Source of the DNA: Myxococcus dinghuensis
GTDB lineage: Bacteria; Myxococcota; Myxococcia; Myxococcales; Myxococcaceae
Direction of reading: 5' to 3'
Assembly (NCBI RefSeq): GCF_024198235.1
Contig: NZ_JAKCFB010000010.1
Span: 1-64,000, forward strand
Length of the DNA: 64,000 nt
The notes under the pieces are model-generated. The model did not search any database, was not told the DNA's origin, and saw only the letters and a list, made by a program, of their open reading frames with translations. Position 1 is the first letter of the stretch; each line of letters begins with the position of its first letter. Both the position numbers and the translations under genes were made by a program. Below, in pieces: positions 18,690 through 27,200 of this stretch.

Positions 18690-19327
18690 GTGCCCAGCGA
18701 GAGCGGGTCCTCATGGCGGCCAGTCGCGGTGGCGGCAGGGCGCTGAGGCTCGTGGTGGAGGACACCGCGCCGGTGTCTCCGTATCCCAAGGCTTCCCTGC
18801 TGCTGCGCCTGGGCGCGCGCCTCGTCGACGTGGGCGTGGCGTGGGGCCTGTACGTCGTGTGCGGCGCCGCCGGCATGGTGGTGGCGCTGCTGTTCCTGCT
18901 GCTCGCGGACGGGATGCTCCAGGGGCAGAGCGTGGGCAAGCGCATCTTCGGCGTGAAGGTGATGCACCTGCCGACGCGCTCGGCGGCGCGTCACCGCGAC
19001 AGCACGCTGCGCAACGCGCCCCTGGCGCTCGTCGTGTTGCTGGGGATGATGCCCGCGCCGCTGGGCAACGTGGCCGCGGTGGCGGGGCTCTTCGTCATCG
19101 GCGGCGTCGAGGCGTGGCGCGTGTTGAAGGATCCGCTCGGCTGGCGGCTGGGCGACACGTGGGCGCAGACGCAGGTGGTGGATGGGAAGGTTGTGGCGGG
19201 CGCAACCGTTGCAGCTCGCGACCCCGTGGCGCATCAGCGCGCTCCGGGCAGACTCATGTCCGCGGCAAAAGTGCGCCGCGGTCGCTCGCTCAAGAAGAGA
19301 AGGGGGCTACCGTGCGCATCGCGCTGA
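18686..19327 (+). CDS. RDD family membrane protein
   Basis: 213 residues with an RDD-type domain: LLLRLGARLVDVGVAWGLY near 35-53 (Arg then Asp of the family name), a second hydrophobic segment near 55-72, then DGMLQGQSVGKRIFGVKVM near 75-95 and the STLRNAP motif, followed by a third hydrophobic segment. RDD proteins are small membrane proteins with proposed transport roles. GTG 18686 overlaps the upstream stop by 3 nt. The basic C-terminal tail overlaps the start of the ATP-grasp gene by 16 nt. Confidence 0.65.
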   Translation: MSAQRERVLMAASRGGGRALRLVVEDTAPVSPYPKASLLLRLGARLVDVGVAWGLYVVCGAAGMVVALLFLLLADGMLQGQSVGKRIFGVKVMHLPTRSAARHRDSTLRNAPLALVVLLGMMPAPLGNVAAVAGLFVIGGVEAWRVLKDPLGWRLGDTWAQTQVVDGKVVAGATVAARDPVAHQRAPGRLMSAAKVRRGRSLKKRRGLPCASR

Positions 19328-21531
19328 CCCACAACCTCAGGCTGTCTGATTCGGAAGAGGAAGCGGAGTTCGACACCCAGGAGACGGTCAACGCGCTCGC
19401 CGCGGCGATCGAACGGCTGGGCCACCGGCTGGAGCGCTTCGAGGTCAGCGGTCCCGCCTCGCGCACCGTGGCGCGGCTGGAGGCGTACAGCCCCGACCTC
19501 ATCTTCAACACCGCCGAGGGCCGCCGCGGCCGCTTCCGCGAGGCGTTCTATCCCGCGCTCTTCGACGAGCTGGGCTTCCCGTACACGGGCTCGGACGCGT
19601 ACGCGCTCGCGGTGACGTTGGACAAGCAGCTCACCAAGCTCATCCTCACCAAGCACGGCATCCGCACGCCGGGCTGGCAGTACGTGGAGAAGCTCAGCGA
19701 GCTGACGGCGCAGGACCTGCGCTTCCCCGTCATCGTGAAGCCCAACTTCGAGGGCTCCTCGAAGGGCATCACCCAGGACTCCATCGCGGAGACGCTGGAC
19801 GAGGTGCGCGTCAAGGTCGCCGCCGCGCTGGAGAAGTACCCCGCGGGCGTGCTGGTGGAGGAGTACATCTCCGGCCGCGACCTGACGGTGCCGTTCCTGG
19901 CCGCCGTGGACAACGACTACGACGGCGTGCTCACGCCCGTGGAGTACGTGGTGGACCCGACCGTGACGGCGGGCCGGCGCTACGCCATCTACGACTACGA
20001 GCTGAAGACGAAGAAGGAGAACGCCGTCAGCGTGCGCGCGCCCGCGCAGATCCCGCCCCGGACGGCGGAGGACGTGCGGAAGATGGCCCAGCGCATCTAC
20101 CAGGCGCTCGACTGCCGCGACCTGGGGCGCATCGACTTCCGGCTCAGCGACGCGGGCGTGCCGTACTTCCTCGAGATCAACGCGCTGCCCAGCCTGGAGC
20201 CGGGCGCGGGCATCTACGCGTCCGCGGAGCTGGACGGGCTGCACCTGGACGGCGTCATCAACTCCATCATCCAGAGCGCGGCGAAGCGCTACAAGATCAA
20301 GGACTCCGCGCGGCGCCAGGGCAAGCCGGCGCGCAAGACGGGCCCGCTGCGCGTGGGCTTCACGTACAACGTCAAGCGCGTCAAGCCGAGCGCCCACGGC
20401 GAGTCGGTGGAGGACAGCGAGGCCGAGTACGACTCGCCCAACACGCTCCAGGCCATCCGCGAGGCCATCGCCTCGTGGGGGCACGAGGTCATCGACCTGG
20501 AGGCCACCGCGGAGCTGCCCACGGTGCTGTCGAGCACGCCGCTCGACATCGTCTTCAACATCGCCGAGGGCTTCAAGGGCCGCAACCGCGAGAGCCAGGT
20601 CCCGGCCATGCTGGAGCTGCTGGACATCCCGTACACGGGCAGCGATCCGGCCACGCTCTCCATCGCGTTGGACAAGGCGCTGGCGAAGAAGATCGTCCGC
20701 CAGGCGGGCATCCTCACGCCCAACTTCCAGTTGATGGCCACGGGCAAGGAGCGGCTCAACAAGGAGTTCACCTCCTTCCCGCTCATCGTGAAGCCGGTGG
20801 CGGAGGGCAGCTCCAAGGGCGTCGTCACCAAGAGCGTCTGCCACAGCGAGGCGGAGCTGCGCGAGGTGGTGCGGGAGATCGCCGGCAAGTACCAGCAGCC
20901 GGCGCTCATCGAGGAGTACGTGGGCGGGCGCGAGTTCACGGTGGGCCTGCTCGGCGAGCGGCGCCCGCGCGTGCTGCCGCCCATGGAGATCGTCTTCCTC
21001 GACAAGGAGGAGAAGAACCCCGTCTACAGCTTCCAGCACAAGCTCGACTGGACCGACCGCATCCGCTACGACGCGCCGGCCAAGCTGGAGCCCGCGCTGC
21101 TGGAGAAGCTGCGCACGGCGGCGCGCAGCTCGTTCATGGCGCTGGGGTGCCGCGACGTGGCGCGCATCGACTTCCGCATGGACGACAAGGGGCGCATCTA
21201 CTTCATCGAGTGCAACCCGCTGCCGGGCCTCACGCCGGGGTGGAGCGACCTGGTCCTCATCGCGCAGGGCGCGGGCATGGACTACCGCACGCTCATCGGG
21301 GAGATCATGGCCCCCGCCATCCGCCGCTACAAGGAGCGCGAGGCGCGCCGCGCCGCCTCCGAGCACTCGGTGGTGCCCGTGCTCCACAAGGTGCCCTCGC
21401 TGCCCGAGGAGCCCGGCACGCCCGCTCCGTCGCCCGTGCTGCCCTCCGTCGTGGCCACCCCCGGCGGCGCGCCCAACGGCCATGGCCCGGTGAACGGCGA
21501 GGTGATGCCGCGCCTGGAGCTCAAGTCCTGA
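19312..21531 (+). CDS. Tandem duplicated D-Ala-D-Ala-ligase-like ATP-grasp protein
   Basis: 739 residues from GTG 19312 (GGGGG lies just upstream). Two full ATP-grasp units lie in tandem: copy 1 about 1-335 and copy 2 about 344-680. Each has the Ddl-type N-terminal strand (RIALTHNL, RVGFTYNV), FNTAEG/FNIAEG, PYTGSDxxxL, PVIVKPNFEGSSKG / PLIVKPVAEGSSKG, EEYxxGRxxTV, and the metal-binding end RIDFRLSDAGVPYFLEINALP / RIDFRMDDKGRIYFIECNPLP. Both active sites look intact. The C-terminal 60 residues are Pro/Ala-rich. The likely chemistry is ATP-dependent peptide-like ligation; substrate unknown, and this is probably not the main cell-wall Ddl. Confidence 0.85.
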   Translation: MRIALTHNLRLSDSEEEAEFDTQETVNALAAAIERLGHRLERFEVSGPASRTVARLEAYSPDLIFNTAEGRRGRFREAFYPALFDELGFPYTGSDAYALAVTLDKQLTKLILTKHGIRTPGWQYVEKLSELTAQDLRFPVIVKPNFEGSSKGITQDSIAETLDEVRVKVAAALEKYPAGVLVEEYISGRDLTVPFLAAVDNDYDGVLTPVEYVVDPTVTAGRRYAIYDYELKTKKENAVSVRAPAQIPPRTAEDVRKMAQRIYQALDCRDLGRIDFRLSDAGVPYFLEINALPSLEPGAGIYASAELDGLHLDGVINSIIQSAAKRYKIKDSARRQGKPARKTGPLRVGFTYNVKRVKPSAHGESVEDSEAEYDSPNTLQAIREAIASWGHEVIDLEATAELPTVLSSTPLDIVFNIAEGFKGRNRESQVPAMLELLDIPYTGSDPATLSIALDKALAKKIVRQAGILTPNFQLMATGKERLNKEFTSFPLIVKPVAEGSSKGVVTKSVCHSEAELREVVREIAGKYQQPALIEEYVGGREFTVGLLGERRPRVLPPMEIVFLDKEEKNPVYSFQHKLDWTDRIRYDAPAKLEPALLEKLRTAARSSFMALGCRDVARIDFRMDDKGRIYFIECNPLPGLTPGWSDLVLIAQGAGMDYRTLIGEIMAPAIRRYKEREARRAASEHSVVPVLHKVPSLPEEPGTPAPSPVLPSVVATPGGAPNGHGPVNGEVMPRLELKS

Positions 21532-21541
21532 CGCCCGGGCG

Positions 21542-21565
21542 GGCCCGGGCTCTGTTGCCCGGGCC
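21542..21565 (+). terminator. GC hairpin after ATP-grasp gene
   Basis: Perfect 9-bp stem GGCCCGGGC / GCCCGGGCC with loop TCTGTT, 10 nt after the stop codon. No U tract; a terminator or mRNA-stabilising hairpin. Confidence 0.5.
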
Positions 21566-21632
21566 GGTGCCAGGCGGGCCTTCACCGTCCGGAGTGGTTG
21601 ACGGTAGGTGATGGTCCGCTAGTGTGCCCGGC

Positions 21633-23021
21633 ATGGTGCACATCCCCGAGTACAACGGACCGCGCGTCAGGGCTCGTGAGCTGGGCCTCCCGCTGGGGCG
21701 CTTCAAGCCCGGGAAGTACAACGCCATCACGGACGTGGAGGGGGTGCTCGTCGGGCACTGCACGCTCATCCAGGGCGAGGGCCCGCTCAGGCCCGGTCAT
21801 GGCCCCGTGCGCACGGGTGTCACGGCCATCATGCCCAACAAGGGCAACATCTTCATGGAGCGGATGACGGGCGGCGGCTTCGTGCTCAACGGCGCGGGCG
21901 AGGTCTCCGGCATGACGCAGCTCATGGAGTGGGGCCTCATCGAGACGCCCATCCTCCTGACGAACACCATGGCGGTGGGCGCGGTGTCGGACGGCGTGGC
22001 GCGCCACCTGGTGGAGCGCTACCCGGGCATCGGCGACGAGCACGACGTCATCATCCCCGTGGTGGGCGAGTGCGACGACTCGTGGCTCAACGACATCTCC
22101 GGCCGCCACGTCCGGGAGGAGCACGTCTTCGAGGCCATCCGCAACGCCACCAGCGGCCCCGTGCAGGAGGGCAACGTGGGCGGCGGCACCGGCATGGTGA
22201 CGTGTGACTTCAAGGGCGGCATCGGCACCGCGTCGCGCAAGCTCCCGGAGGTGCTGGGGGGCTACACGCTGGGCGTGCTGGTGATGTCCAACTTCGGGAA
22301 GATGCACAACCTGCGGGTGGGCGGCCTGCCCGTGGGCGAGGTGCTGGCGGAGAAGTTCAAGGGCACGCCCAAGCGCGGCATGACGTACGGCTCCATCATC
22401 GCCGTCGTCGCCACGGACGCGCCCCTGCTGAGCCATCAGATCAACCGCCTGTGCAAGCGCGTGGGCCTGGGCATCGGCCGGGTGGGCAGCTACGCGGCGC
22501 ACGGATCGGGCGAGATCGTGGTCGGCTTCTCCACCGCGAACATCATCCCGCGCCGCACCCAGAAGATGGTCTACAAGCTGAAGCTCCTGCTGGATCAGCG
22601 CCTGGACCCCCTCTACGAGGCGGTGATGGAGGCGACGGAGGAGGCCATCCTCAACGCCATGTGCATGGCCACCTCGATGACGGGGGTGAACGGCAACCAC
22701 TGCCCGGCGCTCCCCCTGGACGAGGTCCGCAAGTTCGTGGACGCCTGCAAGCCCATCTTCGCCGCGGTGAAGAAGCGCCCCCAGCAGAGCAGCGCCCCGG
22801 CCTCCAAGGACCGCCCCCCCGACGAGGACCGCGAGGGGGAGGTGACGGTGTCCTCCGCCCGCCCCACCCAGGTCCGGGGCGCGGAGGGCATCCCGTTCCC
22901 CACCCGGCCCGCCCCGGAGGACGACGAGGGCGCCGGGACGGCTCCGGAGGCCTCCGACAGCCCCCCCGGAACGACTCCGGAGGGTTCCTCTTCCGGGAGC
23001 CCTTCCGGTTCTGATAGTTAA
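21633..23021 (+). CDS. P1-family peptidase (DmpA/L-aminopeptidase D-esterase type)
   Basis: Self-processing N-terminal nucleophile hydrolase of MEROPS-type P1 fold; releases N-terminal residues from short peptides. The conserved N-terminal block NAITDVEGVLVGHCTL, the MTGGGFVLNGAGEVSG glycine-rich loop, LTNTMAVG and the nucleophile region AAHGSGE with S292 are seen. Residues 1-375 make a complete family member. The last 85 residues are an unusual Pro/Ser/Gly/Glu-rich low-complexity tail. ATG 21633 is preferred to GTG 21624; neither has a clear ribosome site. Confidence 0.85.
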   Translation: MVHIPEYNGPRVRARELGLPLGRFKPGKYNAITDVEGVLVGHCTLIQGEGPLRPGHGPVRTGVTAIMPNKGNIFMERMTGGGFVLNGAGEVSGMTQLMEWGLIETPILLTNTMAVGAVSDGVARHLVERYPGIGDEHDVIIPVVGECDDSWLNDISGRHVREEHVFEAIRNATSGPVQEGNVGGGTGMVTCDFKGGIGTASRKLPEVLGGYTLGVLVMSNFGKMHNLRVGGLPVGEVLAEKFKGTPKRGMTYGSIIAVVATDAPLLSHQINRLCKRVGLGIGRVGSYAAHGSGEIVVGFSTANIIPRRTQKMVYKLKLLLDQRLDPLYEAVMEATEEAILNAMCMATSMTGVNGNHCPALPLDEVRKFVDACKPIFAAVKKRPQQSSAPASKDRPPDEDREGEVTVSSARPTQVRGAEGIPFPTRPAPEDDEGAGTAPEASDSPPGTTPEGSSSGSPSGSDS

Positions 23022-23069
23022 GGCCCCCTTTTTCATAGAGGCTCCCTTTCCGGAGCACAGGAGTCAGCG

Positions 23070-23189
23070 ATGGCCCGCAGCAAGAGCAAGCACCGCCGCG
23101 TGCAGATGAAGATCAAGCAGGCCTGGAAGAAGCGGGCCAAGAAGAACAAGGCGGAGGCCAAGGCCGCCGCCGAGGGCAAGAAGAAGTAG
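23070..23189 (+). CDS. 39-residue Lys/Arg-rich small protein
   Basis: Short gene with AGGAG at 23059-23063, 6 nt before ATG 23070, ending TAG at 23187-23189. The product is about half Lys/Arg (MARSKSKHRRVQMKIKQAWK, then an alternating Lys/Ala/Glu stretch ending EGKKK), likely a single basic amphipathic helix. The composition suggests RNA, DNA or ribosome binding; no function is known to me. It is 48 nt after the P1 peptidase and is closed by a strong hairpin, which supports it as a genuine gene. Confidence 0.6.
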   Translation: MARSKSKHRRVQMKIKQAWKKRAKKNKAEAKAAAEGKKK

Positions 23190-23204
23190 GCAGCGCCCCG
23201 TGCT

Positions 23205-23232
23205 GGCGACCCGTGGTGAATCCCGGGTCGCC
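23205..23232 (+). terminator. Hairpin after the 39-residue gene
   Basis: Perfect 9-bp stem GGCGACCCG / CGGGTCGCC with a 10-nt loop, 15 nt after the stop. The rest of the gap to 23413 shows no other feature. Confidence 0.5.
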
Positions 23233-23412
23233 GTGACGGACAAGGGTAGGACACGCCTCCTCGATGCCGGCCGCATCGCCGGGGAGGGCCCCCGAACGTC
23301 CACTAGTCACGAGCGCGTCACCCCAGGTACCAGGGCCGGACTTCCCGGAGGGAAGTACGAGCCATAGGTTGCTGGCGGTCGGTGGGCTCGTCGGGCGGGG
23401 CGGGGTGGGGCG

Positions 23413-24573
23413 GTGGCTGATTCACGGCGGTGGTCGAACTTCGTGTTCGCGGGGCTGTTCGCGCTCGCGTTGATTCTGTTCTCCAGGATCCTGTTGCCGT
23501 TCCTGATGCCCGTGCTGCTGGGCGGCTTCCTGGTGGTCCTTTTCCAGCCGGTCCAGGACTTCCTGTGTCAGCGGTTCCCGGGGCGCCGGCCGCTGTGCGC
23601 GGGCCTGTCCACGTCGACCGTGTTCCTGCTCATCCTGGTGCCGCTGGCGCTGGTGGGTTGGATGGTCGCCCGCGAGGTGCTCCAGTTCGTGGGCCAGGCG
23701 CAGGACCTGCTGGAGCGGGTGGACCTGCGGCACCACTTCCTCTCCAGCCTGCCCCGGAGCCTCGCCCGCTACGTGCGGTTCGACCCGGAGAGCGCGGAGG
23801 CCGAGCGCTCGCTGATGGCGGCGGTGACGGGCGGCGCGGCGCTGCTCAAGGACCTGGTGGGCGCGGGCACGGAGCTGCTCGTCAACATGTTCCTGATGAC
23901 CGTGTCCATGTACTACTTCTTCCTGGATGGTCGTCGGCTGGTGCGGGAGGTGACGCGGCTGGTGCCGTTGGATCGCCGCTACTTCGACGCGTTCTCCCGT
24001 GAATTCACGGACGTGGCCTACGCCATCGTCTACGGCAACACCGTCACCGCGCTCGTCCAGGGGGCGGTGGGCTTCGTGGGGCTGCTCATCGCGGGAGTCC
24101 CCCACGCGGGCGTGTGGGGCGCGGCCATGGTGCTGGTGGCGCTGGTCCCGGTCGGCGGCACGGCGTTGGTGTGGGGGCCCATCGGCGTGGTGCTCATCGC
24201 CGTCGACCGGGTGAGCGAGGGTGTCTTCCTGCTGGCGTGGGGGGCCTTCCTCGTGGGGACCATCGACAACGTCATCCGCCCCCGGCTGTGCGGGGCGCGC
24301 ATGGCCCTGCACCCGCTGCTCGTCTTCCTGTCCATGTTCGGCGGCCTGGCCGTGTTCGGGATGATGGGGCTGCTGGTGGGCCCGCTCATCGCCTCCATCT
24401 TCATGGCCATGGTGCGCATCTACCGGCGGGACTTCCTGGGCATCGGCCGGGCGGGGCACGTGGCGGCGGAGATGGGCGAGCCGGGGGACGGGGCCGAGGG
24501 CTCGGACCTCGTCCCGGCCGCACCGTCCGTGTCAGCGACGGTGGTGGGCGGGGCCGCGCACCTCAATGCCTGA
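23413..24573 (+). CDS. AI-2E family (PerM/TqsA-like) membrane transporter
   Basis: 386-residue polytopic membrane protein. Hydrophobic segments: 10-50 (two), 60-85, then a soluble loop to about 160, followed by five or more segments to 345, the layout of the AI-2E transporter family. The conserved GVPHAGVWGAAMVLVALVPVGG and DNVIRPRLCGARMALHPLLVFLSMFGGLAVFG stretches are diagnostic. Members export diverse small molecules or ions, so AI-2 transport is not implied. GTG 23413 gives MADSRRW, directly before the first membrane segment. Confidence 0.8.
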   Translation: MADSRRWSNFVFAGLFALALILFSRILLPFLMPVLLGGFLVVLFQPVQDFLCQRFPGRRPLCAGLSTSTVFLLILVPLALVGWMVAREVLQFVGQAQDLLERVDLRHHFLSSLPRSLARYVRFDPESAEAERSLMAAVTGGAALLKDLVGAGTELLVNMFLMTVSMYYFFLDGRRLVREVTRLVPLDRRYFDAFSREFTDVAYAIVYGNTVTALVQGAVGFVGLLIAGVPHAGVWGAAMVLVALVPVGGTALVWGPIGVVLIAVDRVSEGVFLLAWGAFLVGTIDNVIRPRLCGARMALHPLLVFLSMFGGLAVFGMMGLLVGPLIASIFMAMVRIYRRDFLGIGRAGHVAAEMGEPGDGAEGSDLVPAAPSVSATVVGGAAHLNA

Positions 24574-24631
24574 GCCGTCCTCTGGGGAGCCTGGACTTCG
24601 CGTGCGGGCTGGGTGAACCTTCCAGTCCGGA

Positions 24632-26404
24632 ATGAACATCCAACACGCGAGGGCCCGCTGGGGCCTCATCCTCCTCCTGGCCGCGTCGTTGGCGGCTCCG
24701 CAGGCAGCAGCGGCGGTCGTCAAGAAGAAGCGCGCGAGCCCCGCCCAGGTCAGCAAGGCCAAGGCGAAGGTGAAGGCGACGACGCCACGCAAGGCGGAGA
24801 CGGCGGCCCCGAAGGAGGCTCCCCCGAGCGTCGTGGTGTTGACGGTGGAGGGCGACAAGGGCGGCAAGCTGCGCGCGCAGTTGGAGTCCTCGCTGCGGCG
24901 CTCGCGACAGGCGAAGGTGGCCTCGCTGAAGCAGTACGGCGCCATCGGCAAGCAGGGCGGCCTCAAGGGCCCCGTCGTCTTCACGGAGGCCCCGCTCGCC
25001 AAGGCCGCTCCCAAGATGAAGCTGGACGGCGCCGTCACCGGCCGGGTGGAGGGCGCGTCGCTGTCGCTGCGCGTCCTGGACGCGAGCGGCGCGGTGGTCT
25101 CGGACGAGTCGTTCCAACTGACCCGCGGCAAGCTGTCCACGGCAGACGCCAACGCCGCCGCGCTCGCCATCTCGAACGCGCTGCGCGCGCCGCCGCCGAC
25201 GGTCTTCGAGTCGCCGTCGAGCGTGACGCCGTCGGAGCCGCTGGAGCCCGCGACGCCCGTGGCCGAGGCCCCGGTGAAGCCGGTCCCCGCGCCGCCCGCG
25301 CCGCCTTCCGTCGAGGCCCCCAAGCCCCAGGCTCCCACGACGGTGGCGGAGCGCCCGGCGGAGGCCCCGCGCCCGCTGCCTCCGGAGCCGCCCAAGCCCG
25401 TCGAGCCCGTGAAGGAGCCGCCGAAGCCGCGCCCGTCGGAGGCGCTGGCGATCGCGCCCCAGCCGAAGGACGGCCCTCCGCCCATGGAGGAGGAGCCGGA
25501 GTCGCACACCACCACGGACCCCTTCCTCGCGGTGGGCGTGGACACGGGGTCGGGTGGCACGGTGGGCAGCGAGCCCGTGCGTCCGCCGATCGCCCGGTTG
25601 ACGGTGGGCGGCACCACCACGTGGCGGAGGTACTGCGCGCGTCCCGGCGTGAAGTCGTGCGGTGAGTTCGACAAGAAGCCGGAGGCGGAGCAGCTCGGTG
25701 ACCGCTCCGACTACGACTCGTCGGTGCCCTATCTGGGCATCTCCGCGGAGCTGGAGCTGCTGCCGTTGGCCCGGAGCACGTCGGCCGTGCGGGGCCTGGG
25801 CGCGGTGCTCGGCTACCGCCGCGGTTACGCGTCCACGAACGTGACGCTCTACAACGAGGTCGGTCAGGGGGGCACGCACGAGGTGGTGGCCACCGACTCC
25901 GTGCTCACGGCGCAGGCGATGTACCGCTACTACTTCGGCCGCGGCGACTCGCGCGCCTCGCTCGGCTACGCGGGCGTGAGGGCGGGGCTCCTGACCCGCT
26001 CGTTCGACGTGGACGAGTCCGCGGAGAGCCCGCTGTCGGGCACGCACCGGCTGTTCCCGTCCGCGGGCCTGGAGGTCTCCGTGCCGCTGATGCGGTGGGT
26101 CCGCCTGGAGGGCGCGGGGCAGATCTTCATCAGCCCCAAGCCCGGGACGGGCTTCAGTGACGAGGGCGGCGAGCTGAAGCTGGAGGTCAGCGACTACGGC
26201 ACGGCGGTGTCCACCTTCGGCTGGGAGGCAGAGCTGGGCGCGTCCGGTGAAATCTGGGGCCCGTTCGGCTATTCGGTCCGCTTCAAGCTGTCGCGGTTCA
26301 AGGACACCTTCACCGGCGCCGGCGCGCGCTTGGGCTGGGAGAACGGCGGCGTCGCCGAGGACACGTACTCCAGCATCCACTGGGGCATCACCGCGTCGTA
26401 CTGA
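24632..26404 (+). CDS. Secreted two-domain protein with Pro-rich linker and barrel-like C-terminus
   Basis: 590 residues, not assigned to a family. The N-terminus is a signal peptide (RWGLILLLAASLAAPQAAAA). Residues 60-190 form a domain resembling proteins that score LTVEG-like outputs with a KLDGAVTGRVEGASLSLRVLDASG motif seen in other myxobacterial secreted proteins. Residues 195-310 are a Pro/Glu/Ala linker. Residues 310-590 are rich in alternating hydrophobic/polar strands and aromatic ends (YRYYFGRGDSRASLGYAGVRAG, ending SSIHWGITASY with terminal aromatic), suggesting an outer-membrane beta barrel. Its 3' end overlaps the convergent nucleotidyltransferase gene by 17 nt. Confidence 0.65.
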   Translation: MNIQHARARWGLILLLAASLAAPQAAAAVVKKKRASPAQVSKAKAKVKATTPRKAETAAPKEAPPSVVVLTVEGDKGGKLRAQLESSLRRSRQAKVASLKQYGAIGKQGGLKGPVVFTEAPLAKAAPKMKLDGAVTGRVEGASLSLRVLDASGAVVSDESFQLTRGKLSTADANAAALAISNALRAPPPTVFESPSSVTPSEPLEPATPVAEAPVKPVPAPPAPPSVEAPKPQAPTTVAERPAEAPRPLPPEPPKPVEPVKEPPKPRPSEALAIAPQPKDGPPPMEEEPESHTTTDPFLAVGVDTGSGGTVGSEPVRPPIARLTVGGTTTWRRYCARPGVKSCGEFDKKPEAEQLGDRSDYDSSVPYLGISAELELLPLARSTSAVRGLGAVLGYRRGYASTNVTLYNEVGQGGTHEVVATDSVLTAQAMYRYYFGRGDSRASLGYAGVRAGLLTRSFDVDESAESPLSGTHRLFPSAGLEVSVPLMRWVRLEGAGQIFISPKPGTGFSDEGGELKLEVSDYGTAVSTFGWEAELGASGEIWGPFGYSVRFKLSRFKDTFTGAGARLGWENGGVAEDTYSSIHWGITASY

Positions 26405-27200
26405 CGCGGGACGAGGGCAGGGCGCGCGCGGCCTCCCAGACGGGGCGCAGCGCTTGGCCCGTCTCGCTCACCACCTCCGAGAGCTGCTCGGGGCGTCCCT
26501 CGGGTTCGGCCCGCCGGTAGCGGGCCCACTTCTCCAGGCTCCACGGGCTCTGGCCGAACTCACCCGAGACGAGCCGCTCCATCAGCTCCAGCGAGTCCCC
26601 ACGCGAGTCGAACGCCAGCCGCAGGGCGCGGGGCAGCGCGTCGAGCTCCAGCGGCGCGTGGCGCAGCAGCAGGCAGGCATCGAACAGATCCTTCGGGCGG
26701 AAGCGGCCCTTGCCTCGCTCGAAGAGGCTGTGGACCTTCCACGCGAGCAGCGTCTCCGGTCGGCACGCGAGCACGCGCGCGGGCGCGCCGTCCTCGGAGG
26801 TGTAGTCGACCCAGGCGGGCGCGGGCTCCATGGGGTCGCCGAAGCCCGTGTCGATGCGCAGCTCGAAGGGGGTCTCCACGCCCGGCAGGAGGGTGCGCAC
26901 GTGGATGCGGACCCCCGGGAAGGGGGTCTCCGCCCAGATGACCTCGGAGCGTGAGTCTCCGAAGGAGAAACCGTCCCCGGCGTCCACGCGGAAGAGGGCC
27001 TCCAGGCGCGCGACGGTGGCCCCTTCGTGGAAGGGGAAGCGGGCCAGGAAGTCGAGGTCCTCGATGGGACGCGGCACCGCGCCGCTCCACAGGCGCATCA
27101 TCAACCCGCCGCGGAGCACGAGCGCGGGGGCGTCCGGCATGCGGGCGAGCCGGCGCAGCACCGCGACGGATGCGCGCAGGGGCACGTCGTGCGCGTTCAT
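26388..27200 (-). CDS. AbiEii/AbiGii-type nucleotidyltransferase
   Basis: 270-residue member of the DUF1814/AbiEii nucleotidyltransferase family. Seen: VLRGGLMMRLW near 28-38, the D-x-D metal site D48/D50 in PIEDLDFLARF, a third acidic strand near 110-120, and the family block KVHSLFERGKGRFRPKDLFDACLLL around 155-180. In AbiE systems such enzymes add nucleotides to tRNA 3' ends. No AbiEi-like antitoxin is adjacent. Instead it is last in an operon with an RNA ligase and an ITPase-like protein, overlapping the latter by 4 nt. Activity is inferred; the context suggests RNA-end metabolism. Confidence 0.75.
   Translation of the reverse strand: MNAHDVPLRASVAVLRRLARMPDAPALVLRGGLMMRLWSGAVPRPIEDLDFLARFPFHEGATVARLEALFRVDAGDGFSFGDSRSEVIWAETPFPGVRIHVRTLLPGVETPFELRIDTGFGDPMEPAPAWVDYTSEDGAPARVLACRPETLLAWKVHSLFERGKGRFRPKDLFDACLLLRHAPLELDALPRALRLAFDSRGDSLELMERLVSGEFGQSPWSLEKWARYRRAEPEGRPEQLSEVVSETGQALRPVWEAARALPSSRVSTTR

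Noticed and set aside
18841-19311. Long N-terminal extension of the double ATP-grasp protein
   Set aside because: The in-frame upstream stretch overlaps the RDD gene and has shadow composition; the Ddl-like N-terminus begins exactly at GTG 19312.
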